A stretch of 22,324 bases of DNA from a bacterium (GTDB lineage: Bacteria; Patescibacteriota; Saccharimonadia; Saccharimonadales; UBA4665). The DNA lies in NCBI GenBank assembly GCA_021846795.1, contig JAJZWG010000004.1:1-22324 (forward strand), read 5' to 3'. The position numbers and the translations under genes are program-made. The stretch's first letter is position 1. Each line of letters begins with the position of its first letter. Positions 6,802 through 16,268 of the stretch are shown here, in pieces. The notes under the pieces are model-generated. The model was not told the DNA's origin. It worked only from the letters and a program-made list of their open reading frames with translations, and searched no databases.

Positions 6802-8187
6802 ATGGGAAAAGCTCTTTATCGAACATATCGGTCGTTAGATTTTGATGATTTAGTCGGTCAAGATGAAATTATTCAAACACTTAAAAACGAAATAAAAACC
6901 AATCAATTATCTCATGCCTATATTTTTTCCGGTCCAAGAGGTGTTGGCAAAACTTCGGTAGCTAGAATTTTCGCTCATCAAATTAATCAAATTGACTATA
7001 AGAATGAAGATAACGTCATTGATATTATTGAAATTGATGGTGCGAGTAATCGTGGTATTGACGAAATTAGATATTTACGAGAAAAAGCTCATTTTGCACC
7101 ATCAGCCTGTCAATACAAAGTCTATATTATTGACGAAGTTCATATGTTAACAACGCCTGCTTTTAATGCCTTATTAAAAATTTTAGAAGAACCGCCCGAA
7201 CATGTAATTTTTATATTAGCCACTACCGATTATGATAAAATCCCTATTACTATTACCTCTAGAACTCAAAAATTTTTCTTTAAATTAATTCCTCAAGATT
7301 TAATCGTTAAACGATTAAAAAAAATTAGTCAGGAACAAAAAATTAATTGTGATCCATCGGCTCTTGAAGCCATAGCTGCAATGGGCAATGGTAGTTTACG
7401 AGATAGTATTTCATTATTTGATCAAGTTATATCTAGTGGACAAACTAAAATCGATCTTAAAATTGTCAATCAGTTACTTGGTATTCCACTAGAATCAAAA
7501 ATTAATCAATTACTCGACAATATCTTTAATAATTCAATCAATCAGGTAATTGAAGATTTAAATCAAATATTTGCTGACGGCAAAAGTGTCGATAATATTT
7601 CTCGAGCAATTCACGATAATCTCATGCAACGAATCATTAACCATCAACTTAATCATGACATAGAAAAAACCATTGATTTTATGAAAAATCTTTTAATTAT
7701 TAACAATTACTCTGATCCACAAAAATATTTACAATTATGTTTAATTGAATATCAGGAAGCTCTTTTAATTGATGATGATCCAAAGACTAAAGCTAATTCA
7801 ACCATTGCTTTAACCGCAATTAACCACCAACCAACAACTACTAAAAATTTAGTATTATCAGACTATGATCAGTTATGGACTAGTCTATTAGATAGTTTGA
7901 AAAAAAACCATAACACTCTTTATGGCATTTTAAGAATGTCTCAACCTCATTTTTATGACAATACCTTAGAATTAAAATTTAAATTTAAATTTCATCAAAA
8001 AAGAATTCAAGAAAAAAAGAATTATGACATTATAACTCAAACCATTAATGATTTATCTGGCCAAAATTTTACTTTAAGTTGTTTATTAGAAACAATTGAT
8101 CCAGCTATCCCAAGTGAAATTGACGAAGATGATTTAACTATGTTAGCCACCATTAAAGAAATCTTTCCAGAAGCTGAAAAATTATGA
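6802..8187 (+). CDS. dnaX: DNA polymerase III subunit gamma/tau
   Basis: DnaX is the ATPase of the clamp loader that loads the beta sliding clamp and organises the replisome. The 461-residue product has Walker A GPRGVGKTS (~residue 44-52), Walker B YIIDEVHML (~109-117), the sensor region ATTDYDKIPIT, and SRT in place of the usual SRC arginine-finger motif. The usual four-cysteine zinc module between Walker A and EIDGASN is missing: the segment is only IFAHQINQIDYKNEDNVIDI, with no Cys. The C-terminal part is short, suggesting gamma-like rather than tau-like length. Its TGA stop overlaps the dnaB start (ATGA), so the two are coupled. Confidence 0.93.
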   Translation: MGKALYRTYRSLDFDDLVGQDEIIQTLKNEIKTNQLSHAYIFSGPRGVGKTSVARIFAHQINQIDYKNEDNVIDIIEIDGASNRGIDEIRYLREKAHFAPSACQYKVYIIDEVHMLTTPAFNALLKILEEPPEHVIFILATTDYDKIPITITSRTQKFFFKLIPQDLIVKRLKKISQEQKINCDPSALEAIAAMGNGSLRDSISLFDQVISSGQTKIDLKIVNQLLGIPLESKINQLLDNIFNNSINQVIEDLNQIFADGKSVDNISRAIHDNLMQRIINHQLNHDIEKTIDFMKNLLIINNYSDPQKYLQLCLIEYQEALLIDDDPKTKANSTIALTAINHQPTTTKNLVLSDYDQLWTSLLDSLKKNHNTLYGILRMSQPHFYDNTLELKFKFKFHQKRIQEKKNYDIITQTINDLSGQNFTLSCLLETIDPAIPSEIDEDDLTMLATIKEIFPEAEKL

Positions 8188-9527
8188 ATAAAGTATTGCC
8201 CCACGACACTGAAATTGAAAAAAGTTTATTAGGTTCTATCTTAATTGATCCAGAATCATTTGTAAAAGTTGCTGATAAAATTAATCAAGCTGATTTTTTT
8301 GAAGTTAATCATCAAAAAATTTATCAAGCAATTAATTATTTATATGAAAAACATCAAGCAATCGATACTTTAACTCTAGCCAATATTCTGAAAAATAATA
8401 AATCACTTGATTTAGTTGGTGGACCAACTTATTTAGCTGATTTAACTAATTACGTACCAAGTGCAGCTCATATTGAAGAATATGCCAACATCGTAGCTCA
8501 AAAAGCTTTTCGACGAAGACTAATTAAAGTCTCAGAAGAAATATCTGAAATTAGCAATAACGAAACCCAAGAATTAAATGAACTAATCGAAGAGGCCGAA
8601 TCAAAAATTTTTAACATTTCTCAAAATCAAATTAATCAAAATATTGTCTCATTGGAAAAGATTTTAGCCGAAAGTTTTGATCGACTTGATGAACTCCACA
8701 AAGATAAAAGTAAAATTAGAGGCGTACCAACTGGTTATAAGGATTTAGATAACAAATTAGCTGGTTTTCAAAAATCTGATCTAATTATTTTAGCCGCTCG
8801 ACCATCAATGGGTAAAACCGCTTTAGCTCTCAATTTAGCTAATAATATTGCTAAAAAAAATAAAAAACCAGTTTTAATTTTTAGTCTTGAGATGTCTAAA
8901 GAACAACTAGTTGATCGAATTTTAGCCATGGAATCTGGTGTTAGCGCTTGGGCTTTAAGAACCGGTAATTTAACCGATAACGATTTTGAAAAAATTGGTA
9001 ATGCTATGGGTGTTTTATCTGAAACCCCAATTTTTATTGATGATTCACCAGGTATTACAATCTCTGAATTAAGAACTAAAGCTCGCCGTGAAGCTCATAA
9101 AAACGAACTAAGCTTAATTATTGTTGATTATCTTCAGTTAATGAGTGGTGGACATCGTTTTAGTAGTGATGGTAATCGAGTTCAAGAAATATCTGAGATT
9201 TCTCGTTCTCTAAAAATTATCGCTAGAGAACTCAACGTACCAATTTTAGCTTTATCGCAATTATCAAGATCAGTTGAAAATCGATCACCACAAATTCCGC
9301 AATTAGCTGATTTACGTGAATCTGGTTCAATTGAACAAGATGCTGACGTGGTAACTTTTATTTATCGAGAAGATTACTATAATCCAGAAACTAACCGAAA
9401 AAATATTACTGACATTTTAATTCGAAAACACCGCAATGGACCAACCGGTAGTATTGAATTATATTTTGACAGTGAAAAACAAAAATTCCGGTCAATTGAT
9501 AAAAAACACACCGATCCATTTAAATAA
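8184..9527 (+). CDS. dnaB: Replicative DNA helicase
   Basis: DnaB is the hexameric 5'-3' helicase at the replication fork. The 447-residue product has the N-terminal helical domain (PHDTEIEKSLLGSILIDPESF), then the RecA-like core. The core has Walker A AARPSMGKTA (~206-215), FSLEMSKEQL, Walker B IIVDYLQLMSG, LSQLSRSVENR, and the C-terminal IRKHRNGPTG arginine-finger region. Length and motif order are normal and no intein is present. It overlaps dnaX by 4 nt and its stop lies 1 nt before the next start, so it is part of a tightly packed operon. Confidence 0.97.
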   Translation: MNKVLPHDTEIEKSLLGSILIDPESFVKVADKINQADFFEVNHQKIYQAINYLYEKHQAIDTLTLANILKNNKSLDLVGGPTYLADLTNYVPSAAHIEEYANIVAQKAFRRRLIKVSEEISEISNNETQELNELIEEAESKIFNISQNQINQNIVSLEKILAESFDRLDELHKDKSKIRGVPTGYKDLDNKLAGFQKSDLIILAARPSMGKTALALNLANNIAKKNKKPVLIFSLEMSKEQLVDRILAMESGVSAWALRTGNLTDNDFEKIGNAMGVLSETPIFIDDSPGITISELRTKARREAHKNELSLIIVDYLQLMSGGHRFSSDGNRVQEISEISRSLKIIARELNVPILALSQLSRSVENRSPQIPQLADLRESGSIEQDADVVTFIYREDYYNPETNRKNITDILIRKHRNGPTGSIELYFDSEKQKFRSIDKKHTDPFK

Positions 9528-9528
9528 C

Positions 9529-10698
9529 ATGTCAAAATTTATCACCATTATTAAGATAATTTTCCAAACTTTAAAAAAATATTATTTACTTTTTTTATTA
9601 TTTTTAATTAGTCTTTTTTCATTATTATTTGACTTAAATTCATGGCCTAAATTAATTTCATCAAAAGCTAGTTTAATAATTAATCAAGTTACTGGTCCTA
9701 GTTTTTTAATCACTAATCCAACTAATTTAATCGAAAAGTTGACTTCCTATAGTCTTTATTTAGCTCATTTATCTAATTTTAAATTAATTGAAATAATTTT
9801 CTCAATTTTAACTTTAGTTAACATTTTATTAGTTTATAAAATCTTTAAAGATTGGTTTAATCAATATTTAGCTTTTTTGATGACCGTTATAGTTAGTAGC
9901 TCACTAATTTATTTATATCAACTTAGATTTATTAATGACTTTAGTCAAACATTAATTATTTTACCGTTTTTTTTTATCATCAAAAGTTTACTGAATCATC
10001 GTCAAATTGCTTTATGGAAATTTTATTTAATCAGTGTCTTAGCTTGGTTAATTTTTTTAACGCCAACTGGTCTATTTTATTTAATAGTTTTAATATTGAC
10101 ATCGCTAAAAAATTTAAAATATCATTTTTTCCAATTAACTAACTTAACTCCAAAAGTTATTTTAATTAGTTTTAATTTATTATTTCTTGTCTTCAATGTA
10201 ATAATTTTAATAGCTCACAAAAGCTACGGTTTAAGTTTAATTGGTTTTAATAATACCAAATTTAAATTAATTAATATTTTGTTCACTGTCAAAAATTTAA
10301 CCATTGGTTCTCAACACCATAGTTTAATCATGTCAACACCACTTTTAAATATTTTTATGTTAATTATGTTAATTTTAGGCCTAATGTATTCAATAACTAG
10401 TTTTAAACACTCTAATCGATCAAAAACTTTAATTAGTTTATTATTAGTTAGTCTAGCAATCACCAGCTTTAATTTCGTAGCTGGATCAATAGTTTTAATT
10501 AGTGTAGTTTATTTTATAGCCCTTATCGGTTTAGTTTATTATTTGCAGACTTGGCTTAAACAATTTCCTTATAATAATTTAGCTAAAATAATCGCTTATA
10601 GTTTAATTATTATTTTAATTAGTTTTTCAACTATTTATTCATATCGAGAATTTTTTGTAGTTTTACGTTATAGTCATGATTATTTATCATTACTTTAA
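9529..10698 (+). CDS. Polytopic membrane protein, unknown function (possible GT-C-like fold)
   Basis: I do not recognise a specific family. The ATG at 9529 lies 1 nt after the dnaB stop and gives 389 residues. The frame extends further upstream into dnaB, but an earlier start would overlap the conserved dnaB C-terminus and is unlikely. The protein has about 10 hydrophobic segments (first near residues 18-36). A larger non-cytoplasmic loop (SWPKLISSKASLIINQ and following, ~37-80) sits after the first helix, a layout reminiscent of GT-C/PMT-type glycosyltransferases. The catalytic Asp/Glu expected in that loop is not evident. A second long loop lies near residues 240-270. No SD is visible, so translation probably depends on coupling to dnaB. 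Confidence 0.6.
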   Translation: MSKFITIIKIIFQTLKKYYLLFLLFLISLFSLLFDLNSWPKLISSKASLIINQVTGPSFLITNPTNLIEKLTSYSLYLAHLSNFKLIEIIFSILTLVNILLVYKIFKDWFNQYLAFLMTVIVSSSLIYLYQLRFINDFSQTLIILPFFFIIKSLLNHRQIALWKFYLISVLAWLIFLTPTGLFYLIVLILTSLKNLKYHFFQLTNLTPKVILISFNLLFLVFNVIILIAHKSYGLSLIGFNNTKFKLINILFTVKNLTIGSQHHSLIMSTPLLNIFMLIMLILGLMYSITSFKHSNRSKTLISLLLVSLAITSFNFVAGSIVLISVVYFIALIGLVYYLQTWLKQFPYNNLAKIIAYSLIIILISFSTIYSYREFFVVLRYSHDYLSLL

Positions 10699-10743
10699 TA
10701 TTTATTGTCTAACTGTTAAAATAATAATATAAAGGAGAAATAA

Positions 10744-11037
10744 ATGAGTAAATTCGATCAAGCTAAAATGCTACTTAAGGTTAAAAAAATTCAAAAAGAA
10801 TTAGCTAAAATGACTATTGATATCGACAAAGGTGACGGGGCAGTTAAGATTGAAATCAACGGTGAACAAAAAATTAAAAAAATTAAATTAGATCCAACTA
10901 AAATTGATTTTGACGACATTGAACAACTAGAAATTTGGCTCCAAGAAGCTGTCAGAGAAGCCATTGCTGAAAGTCAAAAAATTGCCGCTAAAGAAATGCA
11001 ACCGATGATGGGTGCCTTATCTAGTCTAGGTCTTTAA
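10744..11037 (+). CDS. ybaB: YbaB/EbfC family nucleoid-associated protein
   Basis: These small dimeric proteins bind DNA and are usually encoded between dnaX and recR, as here in expanded form. The 97-residue product has the family layout: an N-terminal helix (FDQAKMLLKVKKIQKELAKM), a central beta sheet (GDGAVKIEINGEQKIKKIKLDP) and a C-terminal helix with EAVREAIAESQKIAAKEM. A strong AAAGGAG at 10731-10737 precedes the ATG. The stop lies 1 nt before recR, so the pair is almost certainly coupled. TTGTCT (10705-10710) and TATAAA (10728-10733) are 17 nt apart but would place the start after the SD, so they are doubtful as a promoter. Confidence 0.92.
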   Translation: MSKFDQAKMLLKVKKIQKELAKMTIDIDKGDGAVKIEINGEQKIKKIKLDPTKIDFDDIEQLEIWLQEAVREAIAESQKIAAKEMQPMMGALSSLGL

Positions 11038-11038
11038 A

Positions 11039-11665
11039 ATGAAAATTTTACCCGACGCTGTCGATAATTTAATCGAAAGTTTTAGTTTATTGCCCGGCGT
11101 TGGACAAAAAACTGCTGAAAGATATGCCTATTATTTAATTAAAAACCAAGAAATTGACGTTCAAAAAATTATTAAGTCGCTTAATGATATTAAAAGTCAA
11201 ATTAAAATTTGCCCGAAAACTTTCTGCTTAATTTCTGTCAATGAAACTATTTCACCAATTTATACAGCTCAAGATCGCAACAAGCAAATAGTTACAATTG
11301 TAGCTGAACCTTTTGATATCGTATCAATTGAAAATACTGGCCTTTTTAAGGGTACTTATCATGTTTTAGGTGGTTTATTATCACCATTAGATAATATTGG
11401 ACCTAATAGCCTTCATATTAAAGAATTGTTACGCCGACTCGAAGAAGATCAAGTCAATGAAGTTATATTAGCCCTTAGTTCTAGTGTTGAAGGTGAATCA
11501 ACTTCATTATATCTGCAAAAACAAATTCAAGAAAAAACTAAACAAATTAAAATAACTCGTTTAGCGCGAGGTTTACCAGCTGGTTTAGATATTGAATACG
11601 CTGATCAAATCACTTTAGCTCGCGCCTTAGAAAACCGCCAAACATTAAGTCATGAATTATCATAA
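11039..11665 (+). CDS. recR: Recombination mediator RecR, zinc finger eroded
   Basis: RecR forms a ring clamp and works with RecO (and RecF) to load RecA during gap repair. The 208-residue product has the HhH region LPGVGQKTAERYAYYL, the Toprim domain (VAEPFDIVSIENTGLFKGTY, then HVLGGLLSPLDNIGP) and the C-terminal ARGLPAGLDIEYADQITLARAL. In most RecR proteins a CxxC-x8-CxxC zinc finger lies after the HhH. Here the aligned segment reads CPKTFCLISVNETISPIYTA, so only the first ligand is clearly retained and the second pair has become S and Y. The rest is well conserved, so the protein is probably active without zinc. It overlaps the next gene by 14 nt. Confidence 0.94.
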   Translation: MKILPDAVDNLIESFSLLPGVGQKTAERYAYYLIKNQEIDVQKIIKSLNDIKSQIKICPKTFCLISVNETISPIYTAQDRNKQIVTIVAEPFDIVSIENTGLFKGTYHVLGGLLSPLDNIGPNSLHIKELLRRLEEDQVNEVILALSSSVEGESTSLYLQKQIQEKTKQIKITRLARGLPAGLDIEYADQITLARALENRQTLSHELS

Positions 11666-12677
11666 ACAATTTGAAGCTATTGCCAAACTTCTTCGAGCTG
11701 TTCAGTCGGTTTTAATTATTCAAGCTGATAATCCTGACGCTGACAGCTTAGGTAGTTCAGTTGCTTTGAGTGATTTGTGTCAACAGTTAGCCATTTCATC
11801 ACAATTATACTGTGCCACAACTTTATCAAATTATTTACAATATATTGATGGCTTTAATCAAGTTGTCGATCAAGTTAATCAAGACTTTGATTTAACAATT
11901 TTTGTGGATGTTTCTACTAAAACATTACTAGCCAAATTAATTGAATTACCACTTTTATCACAAATTAAACAAAAACCAGTCATTGTTTTAGATCATCATC
12001 AGGAAATCGATAACCAAATTGACTTCGCTACAGTTATAATTAATGATTCACTAGCTTCATCAACCGGTGAAATAATCTTTCAATTAACTAAACATTTAAA
12101 CATTCAATTAACTAAACTGGGTTTAAATGCCATTTTAGCTTCAATTCTAGGCGATACTCAATCATTGTCTAATCAATTAACTAAAGCTGAAACTTATCGA
12201 TTAGTAGCTGATTTAATCGATCAAGGAGCTAATCGTTTTGAATTAGACAAAAAACGCAAAGCATTAAACTCTCTGCCGTTAGACATTTTTCATTATAAGG
12301 CTGACCTAATTAAACGAACTGAATTTTATTATGACAATGCCATAGCCGTTTTAGTATTACGTCAAGAAGATATTAATAACTACTCAGCTCAATATAATCA
12401 AATAGCTTTAATGCAAAACGATTTGCTCCAAGTTCAAAATGTTAAAGTTATTTTAATTATCAAATATTATCAAGATCAACATTTAACTACCGGTATTAGA
12501 GCTAATTATGGCTATCCAATTGCTAGTCAATTAGCTAAACATTTTAATGGAGGTGGTCATCAATATGCTAGTGGTATTAATTTGATTAAACAAGATCTCA
12601 ATCTTTTTAAAAAAGATATTATAATAAAAGCTAATCAACTGTTAAATGAAATCAATGACAACCATCAAACTTTATAA
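11652..12677 (+). CDS. nrnA: DHH/DHHA1 phosphoesterase, NrnA-like
   Basis: NrnA-type enzymes degrade nano-RNA and dephosphorylate pAp using two metal ions. The 341-residue product carries the DHH-domain motifs in order: DNPDADSLGSS (~26-36), VDVS, the namesake DHHQEID (~115), and LGDTQSLSN. The DHHA1 substrate-binding domain has FNGGGHQYASG near residue 297. Length is typical for the subgroup. It starts inside the end of recR and its end overlaps cysS, showing strong compression. Cyclic-dinucleotide (GdpP-like) activity is less likely because no extra sensory domains are present. The gene symbol reflects subfamily similarity only. Confidence 0.85.
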   Translation: MNYHKQFEAIAKLLRAVQSVLIIQADNPDADSLGSSVALSDLCQQLAISSQLYCATTLSNYLQYIDGFNQVVDQVNQDFDLTIFVDVSTKTLLAKLIELPLLSQIKQKPVIVLDHHQEIDNQIDFATVIINDSLASSTGEIIFQLTKHLNIQLTKLGLNAILASILGDTQSLSNQLTKAETYRLVADLIDQGANRFELDKKRKALNSLPLDIFHYKADLIKRTEFYYDNAIAVLVLRQEDINNYSAQYNQIALMQNDLLQVQNVKVILIIKYYQDQHLTTGIRANYGYPIASQLAKHFNGGGHQYASGINLIKQDLNLFKKDIIIKANQLLNEINDNHQTL

Positions 12678-14058
12678 TACTTTAACTAGGCAAATTGATG
12701 ATTTTAAACCAATTAAGTCTAATGTCGTTAAAATTTATACTTGTGGTCCAACAGTTTATGATTATTTACACATTGGCAACTGGTATACTTACATCCGAAA
12801 AGATATTTTAATTAGATTATTGCAATTTCAAGGTTTTAAAATTGATTGGATTATTAATATTACCGATGTTGGTCATTTAACCGATGATCAAGACGATGGT
12901 GAAGATAAACTTCAAAAAAAAGCTAACGCGACCAGACAAACCGCTTGGCAAATTGCTGATTTTTACACTAAAAATTTTCTAAAATTATGGCAAGCTCTTA
13001 ATTTAACTCAACCAACCAAATTTGTAAAAGCCACTGATCATATTGATGATCAAATTAATTTAATTAAACAAATTGAAGCCAAAGGTTATAGTTACATTAT
13101 TGATGACGGTGTCTATTTTAACACTTCTTTATTTCCAGCTTATAATAAATTTTCTCAACTCGATTTAGATGAACAACAAGCTGGGCAGCGTATTAATCAC
13201 AACCCTCAAAAGAAAAATTTAGCTGATTTTGCTCTATGGAAATTTTCACCAAAAGATAAAAAAAGAGACATGGAATGGCCTAGCCCCTGGGGAATTGGTT
13301 TTCCTGGTTGGCATATTGAATGTTCTGCTATGAGTATGAAGTATTTAGGTTCAACTTTCGATATTCACACTGGTGGTATTGATCATATACCCATTCATCA
13401 TACTAACGAAATTGCTCAAAGCATGGTAGTCACTAACCAACCTTTAGCTAATTATTGGATTCATTCTAATCACGTCACCGTCAATGGGCAAAAAATTTCT
13501 AAATCACTTGACAATGGAATAAGGTTAGAAACTATTATTCAACAAGGTTATAGTTTTCAAGATATTCGACTACACGTTTTGGAATCACATTATCGATCTC
13601 AATCAAAATTTAGTTTAGATAATTTAATCAGCTCACATCATCGATTGTTATCTTGGCAAGAAAAAATTGTCTTAATTTACCAGATCAAAACAACTCAACC
13701 ACTATCATCAACTATTAATTTTACAAATGCTAAACAACAAATTATTAATTATTTATCAGAAGATTTAAATACCCCGATGGTCTTAAAAACGATCGATCAA
13801 ACCTTTCATCAAATTAATTATAATAACTTTCAATCAACCGATTTAAGTGATTTTCTACAATTTTTAGATCAAATTTTAGGTTTACAACTAACTTCTATTA
13901 AAGATATTAATCAAGTCAATAAACAACTCATCGAACAAAGACAAATTTTTAAACGTCAAGCTAACTTTTCAGCAGCAGACAAAATCAGGCAAGAATTATT
14001 AACTCAACAAATTGCTTTAAAAGATAATCCAGACCAAACTTATTGGTATTACCTATAA
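12646..14058 (+). CDS. cysS: Cysteine--tRNA ligase
   Basis: CysRS charges tRNA-Cys. The 470-residue product has CGPTVYDYLHIGN, carrying the zinc Cys and the HIGH-type motif (HIGN, 42-45). Further zinc/substrate residues are in GWHIECSAMS and HTGGIDHIPIHHTNE, and the KMSKS-type motif reads GQKISKS (~282-288). The C-terminal anticodon-binding part is present. The start could be the ATG at 12646 or the in-frame ATG at 12655; both overlap the NrnA-like gene (by 32 or 23 nt), and no clear SD decides. It converges with the minus-strand operon, and the two 3' ends overlap by 6 nt with no terminator between them. Confidence 0.96.
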   Translation: MKSMTTIKLYNTLTRQIDDFKPIKSNVVKIYTCGPTVYDYLHIGNWYTYIRKDILIRLLQFQGFKIDWIINITDVGHLTDDQDDGEDKLQKKANATRQTAWQIADFYTKNFLKLWQALNLTQPTKFVKATDHIDDQINLIKQIEAKGYSYIIDDGVYFNTSLFPAYNKFSQLDLDEQQAGQRINHNPQKKNLADFALWKFSPKDKKRDMEWPSPWGIGFPGWHIECSAMSMKYLGSTFDIHTGGIDHIPIHHTNEIAQSMVVTNQPLANYWIHSNHVTVNGQKISKSLDNGIRLETIIQQGYSFQDIRLHVLESHYRSQSKFSLDNLISSHHRLLSWQEKIVLIYQIKTTQPLSSTINFTNAKQQIINYLSEDLNTPMVLKTIDQTFHQINYNNFQSTDLSDFLQFLDQILGLQLTSIKDINQVNKQLIEQRQIFKRQANFSAADKIRQELLTQQIALKDNPDQTYWYYL

Positions 14059-15129
14059 GATATTCTTTGATTGCAAAAAATCAACTACTAAAATTCTCAA
14101 ACACCCAGCTACTGGAATTGCCACTAAACCACCCAACAAACCATCAAAACTAACTCCCACAACTAAAGCCAAAAAGACCAGTAGTGGTGATAAATTAGTT
14201 GTATTCGCCTGTAATTTAGGTTGAATATAATAATTTTCAATTTGTTGATAAAGAATATAGTAAATTAAAATAATTAAACCAGCACTTGGTGCGTGGAATA
14301 AACCAACAATAGTTACAATAATCGCTCCAATAGTATGACCAACCATTGGAATCAAACCACAAATAAAGATCACAAAAAATAAAGCAGCTGGATAATTAAT
14401 ATGTAAAATTAGTAAAACCGGTAAAATCAATAAAGCTGCAATAAAAGCCAAGATAACTTGACCATTAACAAAACCCTTAATAACTTGATACATGTCACTA
14501 GCTAATTTTTCGATCTTAAATCGATTATTTTTAGGAATAGTTCGTCTTAACATATTCAACCATCGAGGACCTTCAACTAACATCATAAAGGTAATAACTA
14601 ACACTGTTAGAACTGAGAATAAGCTACTAGAAACATTTTCTAAAGTTGTAAATGATGCTCCAACGGCATTGTCTAAACGATGTTCCAGCTCAACCGAAAA
14701 ACGACTAACATCATGCTGTAAATGATATTGACGGATTAAAACACCAACCGGTCCTGAACTATGTCGAATATCATTAATAATACCTGGGGCAACTTTAATT
14801 AAATTTTGTGTTTGATTAATCAGTGGTGGCACAATGTAAGATAAAAAACTAGCAAACACTATAATAACTAATAAATAAGACAAGGTAGTAGCAATAGCCC
14901 GAGACCCTTTTTTCTTACCTGGAATTTTTTTACTAATCCAATGAACAGGTGAATTTAAAGCTAGGGCTAGAAAAAAAGCAATAAAAATTAAAACAATGGC
15001 ATGAAAAGCTTTTTCAATCCCAATAAAAATAAAATAAGTTAAAATAACCAAACTAGCTAATTTAACATAAGTTTTTAAACTAAAGGTTAATTCCAAATGA
15101 TGTTCATAGTTTGTTTTTAATAACTTCAT
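14053..15129 (-). CDS. AI-2E family (PerM/UPF0118) membrane transporter
   Basis: The family contains predicted transporters and exporters, with substrates reported from autoinducer-2 to sodium; the substrate here cannot be inferred. The 358-residue product has about 7-8 hydrophobic segments, with two close to the N-terminus (~26-60) and one at ~82-102. A soluble central part follows, then the conserved C-terminal block GLIPMVGHTIGAI, YYILYQQIENYYIQPKL, and a terminal VGVSFDGLLGGLVAIPVAG. These signatures are strong. It is the last gene of a four-gene minus-strand operon and lies 11 nt after the upstream glycosyltransferase. Confidence 0.88.
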   Translation of the reverse strand: MKLLKTNYEHHLELTFSLKTYVKLASLVILTYFIFIGIEKAFHAIVLIFIAFFLALALNSPVHWISKKIPGKKKGSRAIATTLSYLLVIIVFASFLSYIVPPLINQTQNLIKVAPGIINDIRHSSGPVGVLIRQYHLQHDVSRFSVELEHRLDNAVGASFTTLENVSSSLFSVLTVLVITFMMLVEGPRWLNMLRRTIPKNNRFKIEKLASDMYQVIKGFVNGQVILAFIAALLILPVLLILHINYPAALFFVIFICGLIPMVGHTIGAIIVTIVGLFHAPSAGLIILIYYILYQQIENYYIQPKLQANTTNLSPLLVFLALVVGVSFDGLLGGLVAIPVAGCLRILVVDFLQSKNIL

Positions 15130-15140
15130 GCTCTGATTAT

Positions 15141-16268
15141 CTAACTTTTTAGGGATTTTCTCAATATTTTATTATAATCATCTAAAATTTCATCACCAAT
15201 TATTTGAATATCGAAATGTTTAATTAATTGTAACTGTTTATTTAAAGTTCGTTGAACCAACTGCCCATCAATTAGTAATTTAACCATTTTGGCTGCTAAT
15301 TGATTAGCATTAGTCGGATCAAATAAATTATCTGTTAATGATTTTAATACAAATGAATAACCCGGATTATTGCTAGCTAAAACAATTGGATGTTTAGCAG
15401 CTAAAGCTTCTAATAAAACAATCCCAAAACTTTCCGAACCAAGAGAAGGGAAAACCGCTAAATCAGCTTGCCGCAATAACTTAAACTTAGTTAATTCGTC
15501 AACAAAACCAACAAACTCAACTTGACTAGTTAAATTATAGCTAGCAGTCAATTTTTCTAAACTAGTTCTAAGTGGTCCATCACCAATTATGATCGCTTGA
15601 AAGTTTAAATTAGATTGACTGATAACTAATTGATGAAAAGCTTGCAAGAACAATTGACAATTTTTTCTTTTAACTAAACGACCTAAAAACACGATCTTAA
15701 CTAAAGATTGTGTTTTAATTGGTTGAAATTTAAATTTAGTTAAATTAATTGGTACTGGTTTAATTTGACTTTTAATTTTAAAATTATCAAGAGCAAATTG
15801 TTGAGCCGGCCCAGAAAGAGCATAGATTAAATCTAGTTGTTTTAACGATTGCTGAATAGTTAAATTTAATAATTTCGATCCGATAATTTCTAACTTTCGT
15901 TCAGAATAAATGTGAAAGGTGGCGACTTTAGCTGTATGAGGACTAAGTTTAATAATTTGACGACTTAAGATTGGTGAAAAAGGTAATTGAAAGTGAAGTA
16001 TATCTAATTCTAACTCAGCTAAAGTTTTTTTAATTTTAATTTTATTAGCATAAATTGGTATTGATAAAATATTCCGATTAAACCTAACTTTCAAATTGGT
16101 AGCCAAAGAAAAACTATCATCAATTCGACCACTTGACTGACCAGATAAAAAATAAACTTGATGAGATTTTTGTCGAAAATAATCACTTAAACTATAAAGA
16201 TATTGTTGAACACCATCTGGTCGATCAATTGAATCATCAATTACAAAACCAATCTTTAATTTTTTCAT
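15141..16268 (-). CDS. GT4-type glycosyltransferase (second of pair)
   Basis: A GT-B fold retaining glycosyltransferase that transfers sugar from a nucleotide donor; donor and acceptor are unknown. The 375-residue product starts MKKLKIGFVIDD with the PDGVQQYLYSLSDYF loop. It continues with VFLGRLVKRKNCQLFLQAF, IIGDGPLRTSLEKL and the EX7E motif in SESFGIVLLEALAAKHPIV. Its ATG overlaps the upstream GT4 stop (ATGA), so the two are translated together. The tandem resembles PimA/PimB-like or glucolipid synthase pairs that build glycolipids in the membrane. That role is inferred from context only. Confidence 0.86.
   Translation of the reverse strand: MKKLKIGFVIDDSIDRPDGVQQYLYSLSDYFRQKSHQVYFLSGQSSGRIDDSFSLATNLKVRFNRNILSIPIYANKIKIKKTLAELELDILHFQLPFSPILSRQIIKLSPHTAKVATFHIYSERKLEIIGSKLLNLTIQQSLKQLDLIYALSGPAQQFALDNFKIKSQIKPVPINLTKFKFQPIKTQSLVKIVFLGRLVKRKNCQLFLQAFHQLVISQSNLNFQAIIIGDGPLRTSLEKLTASYNLTSQVEFVGFVDELTKFKLLRQADLAVFPSLGSESFGIVLLEALAAKHPIVLASNNPGYSFVLKSLTDNLFDPTNANQLAAKMVKLLIDGQLVQRTLNKQLQLIKHFDIQIIGDEILDDYNKILRKSLKS

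Noticed and set aside
9436..9528. Upstream extension of the membrane-protein frame into dnaB
   Set aside because: It would overlap the conserved DnaB C-terminus, and the ATG at 9529 directly after the dnaB stop gives a normal membrane-protein N-terminus.
14492..14725. Plus-strand ORF opposite the AI-2E transporter gene
   Set aside because: It is antisense to a well-supported gene and its translation resembles no protein pattern.
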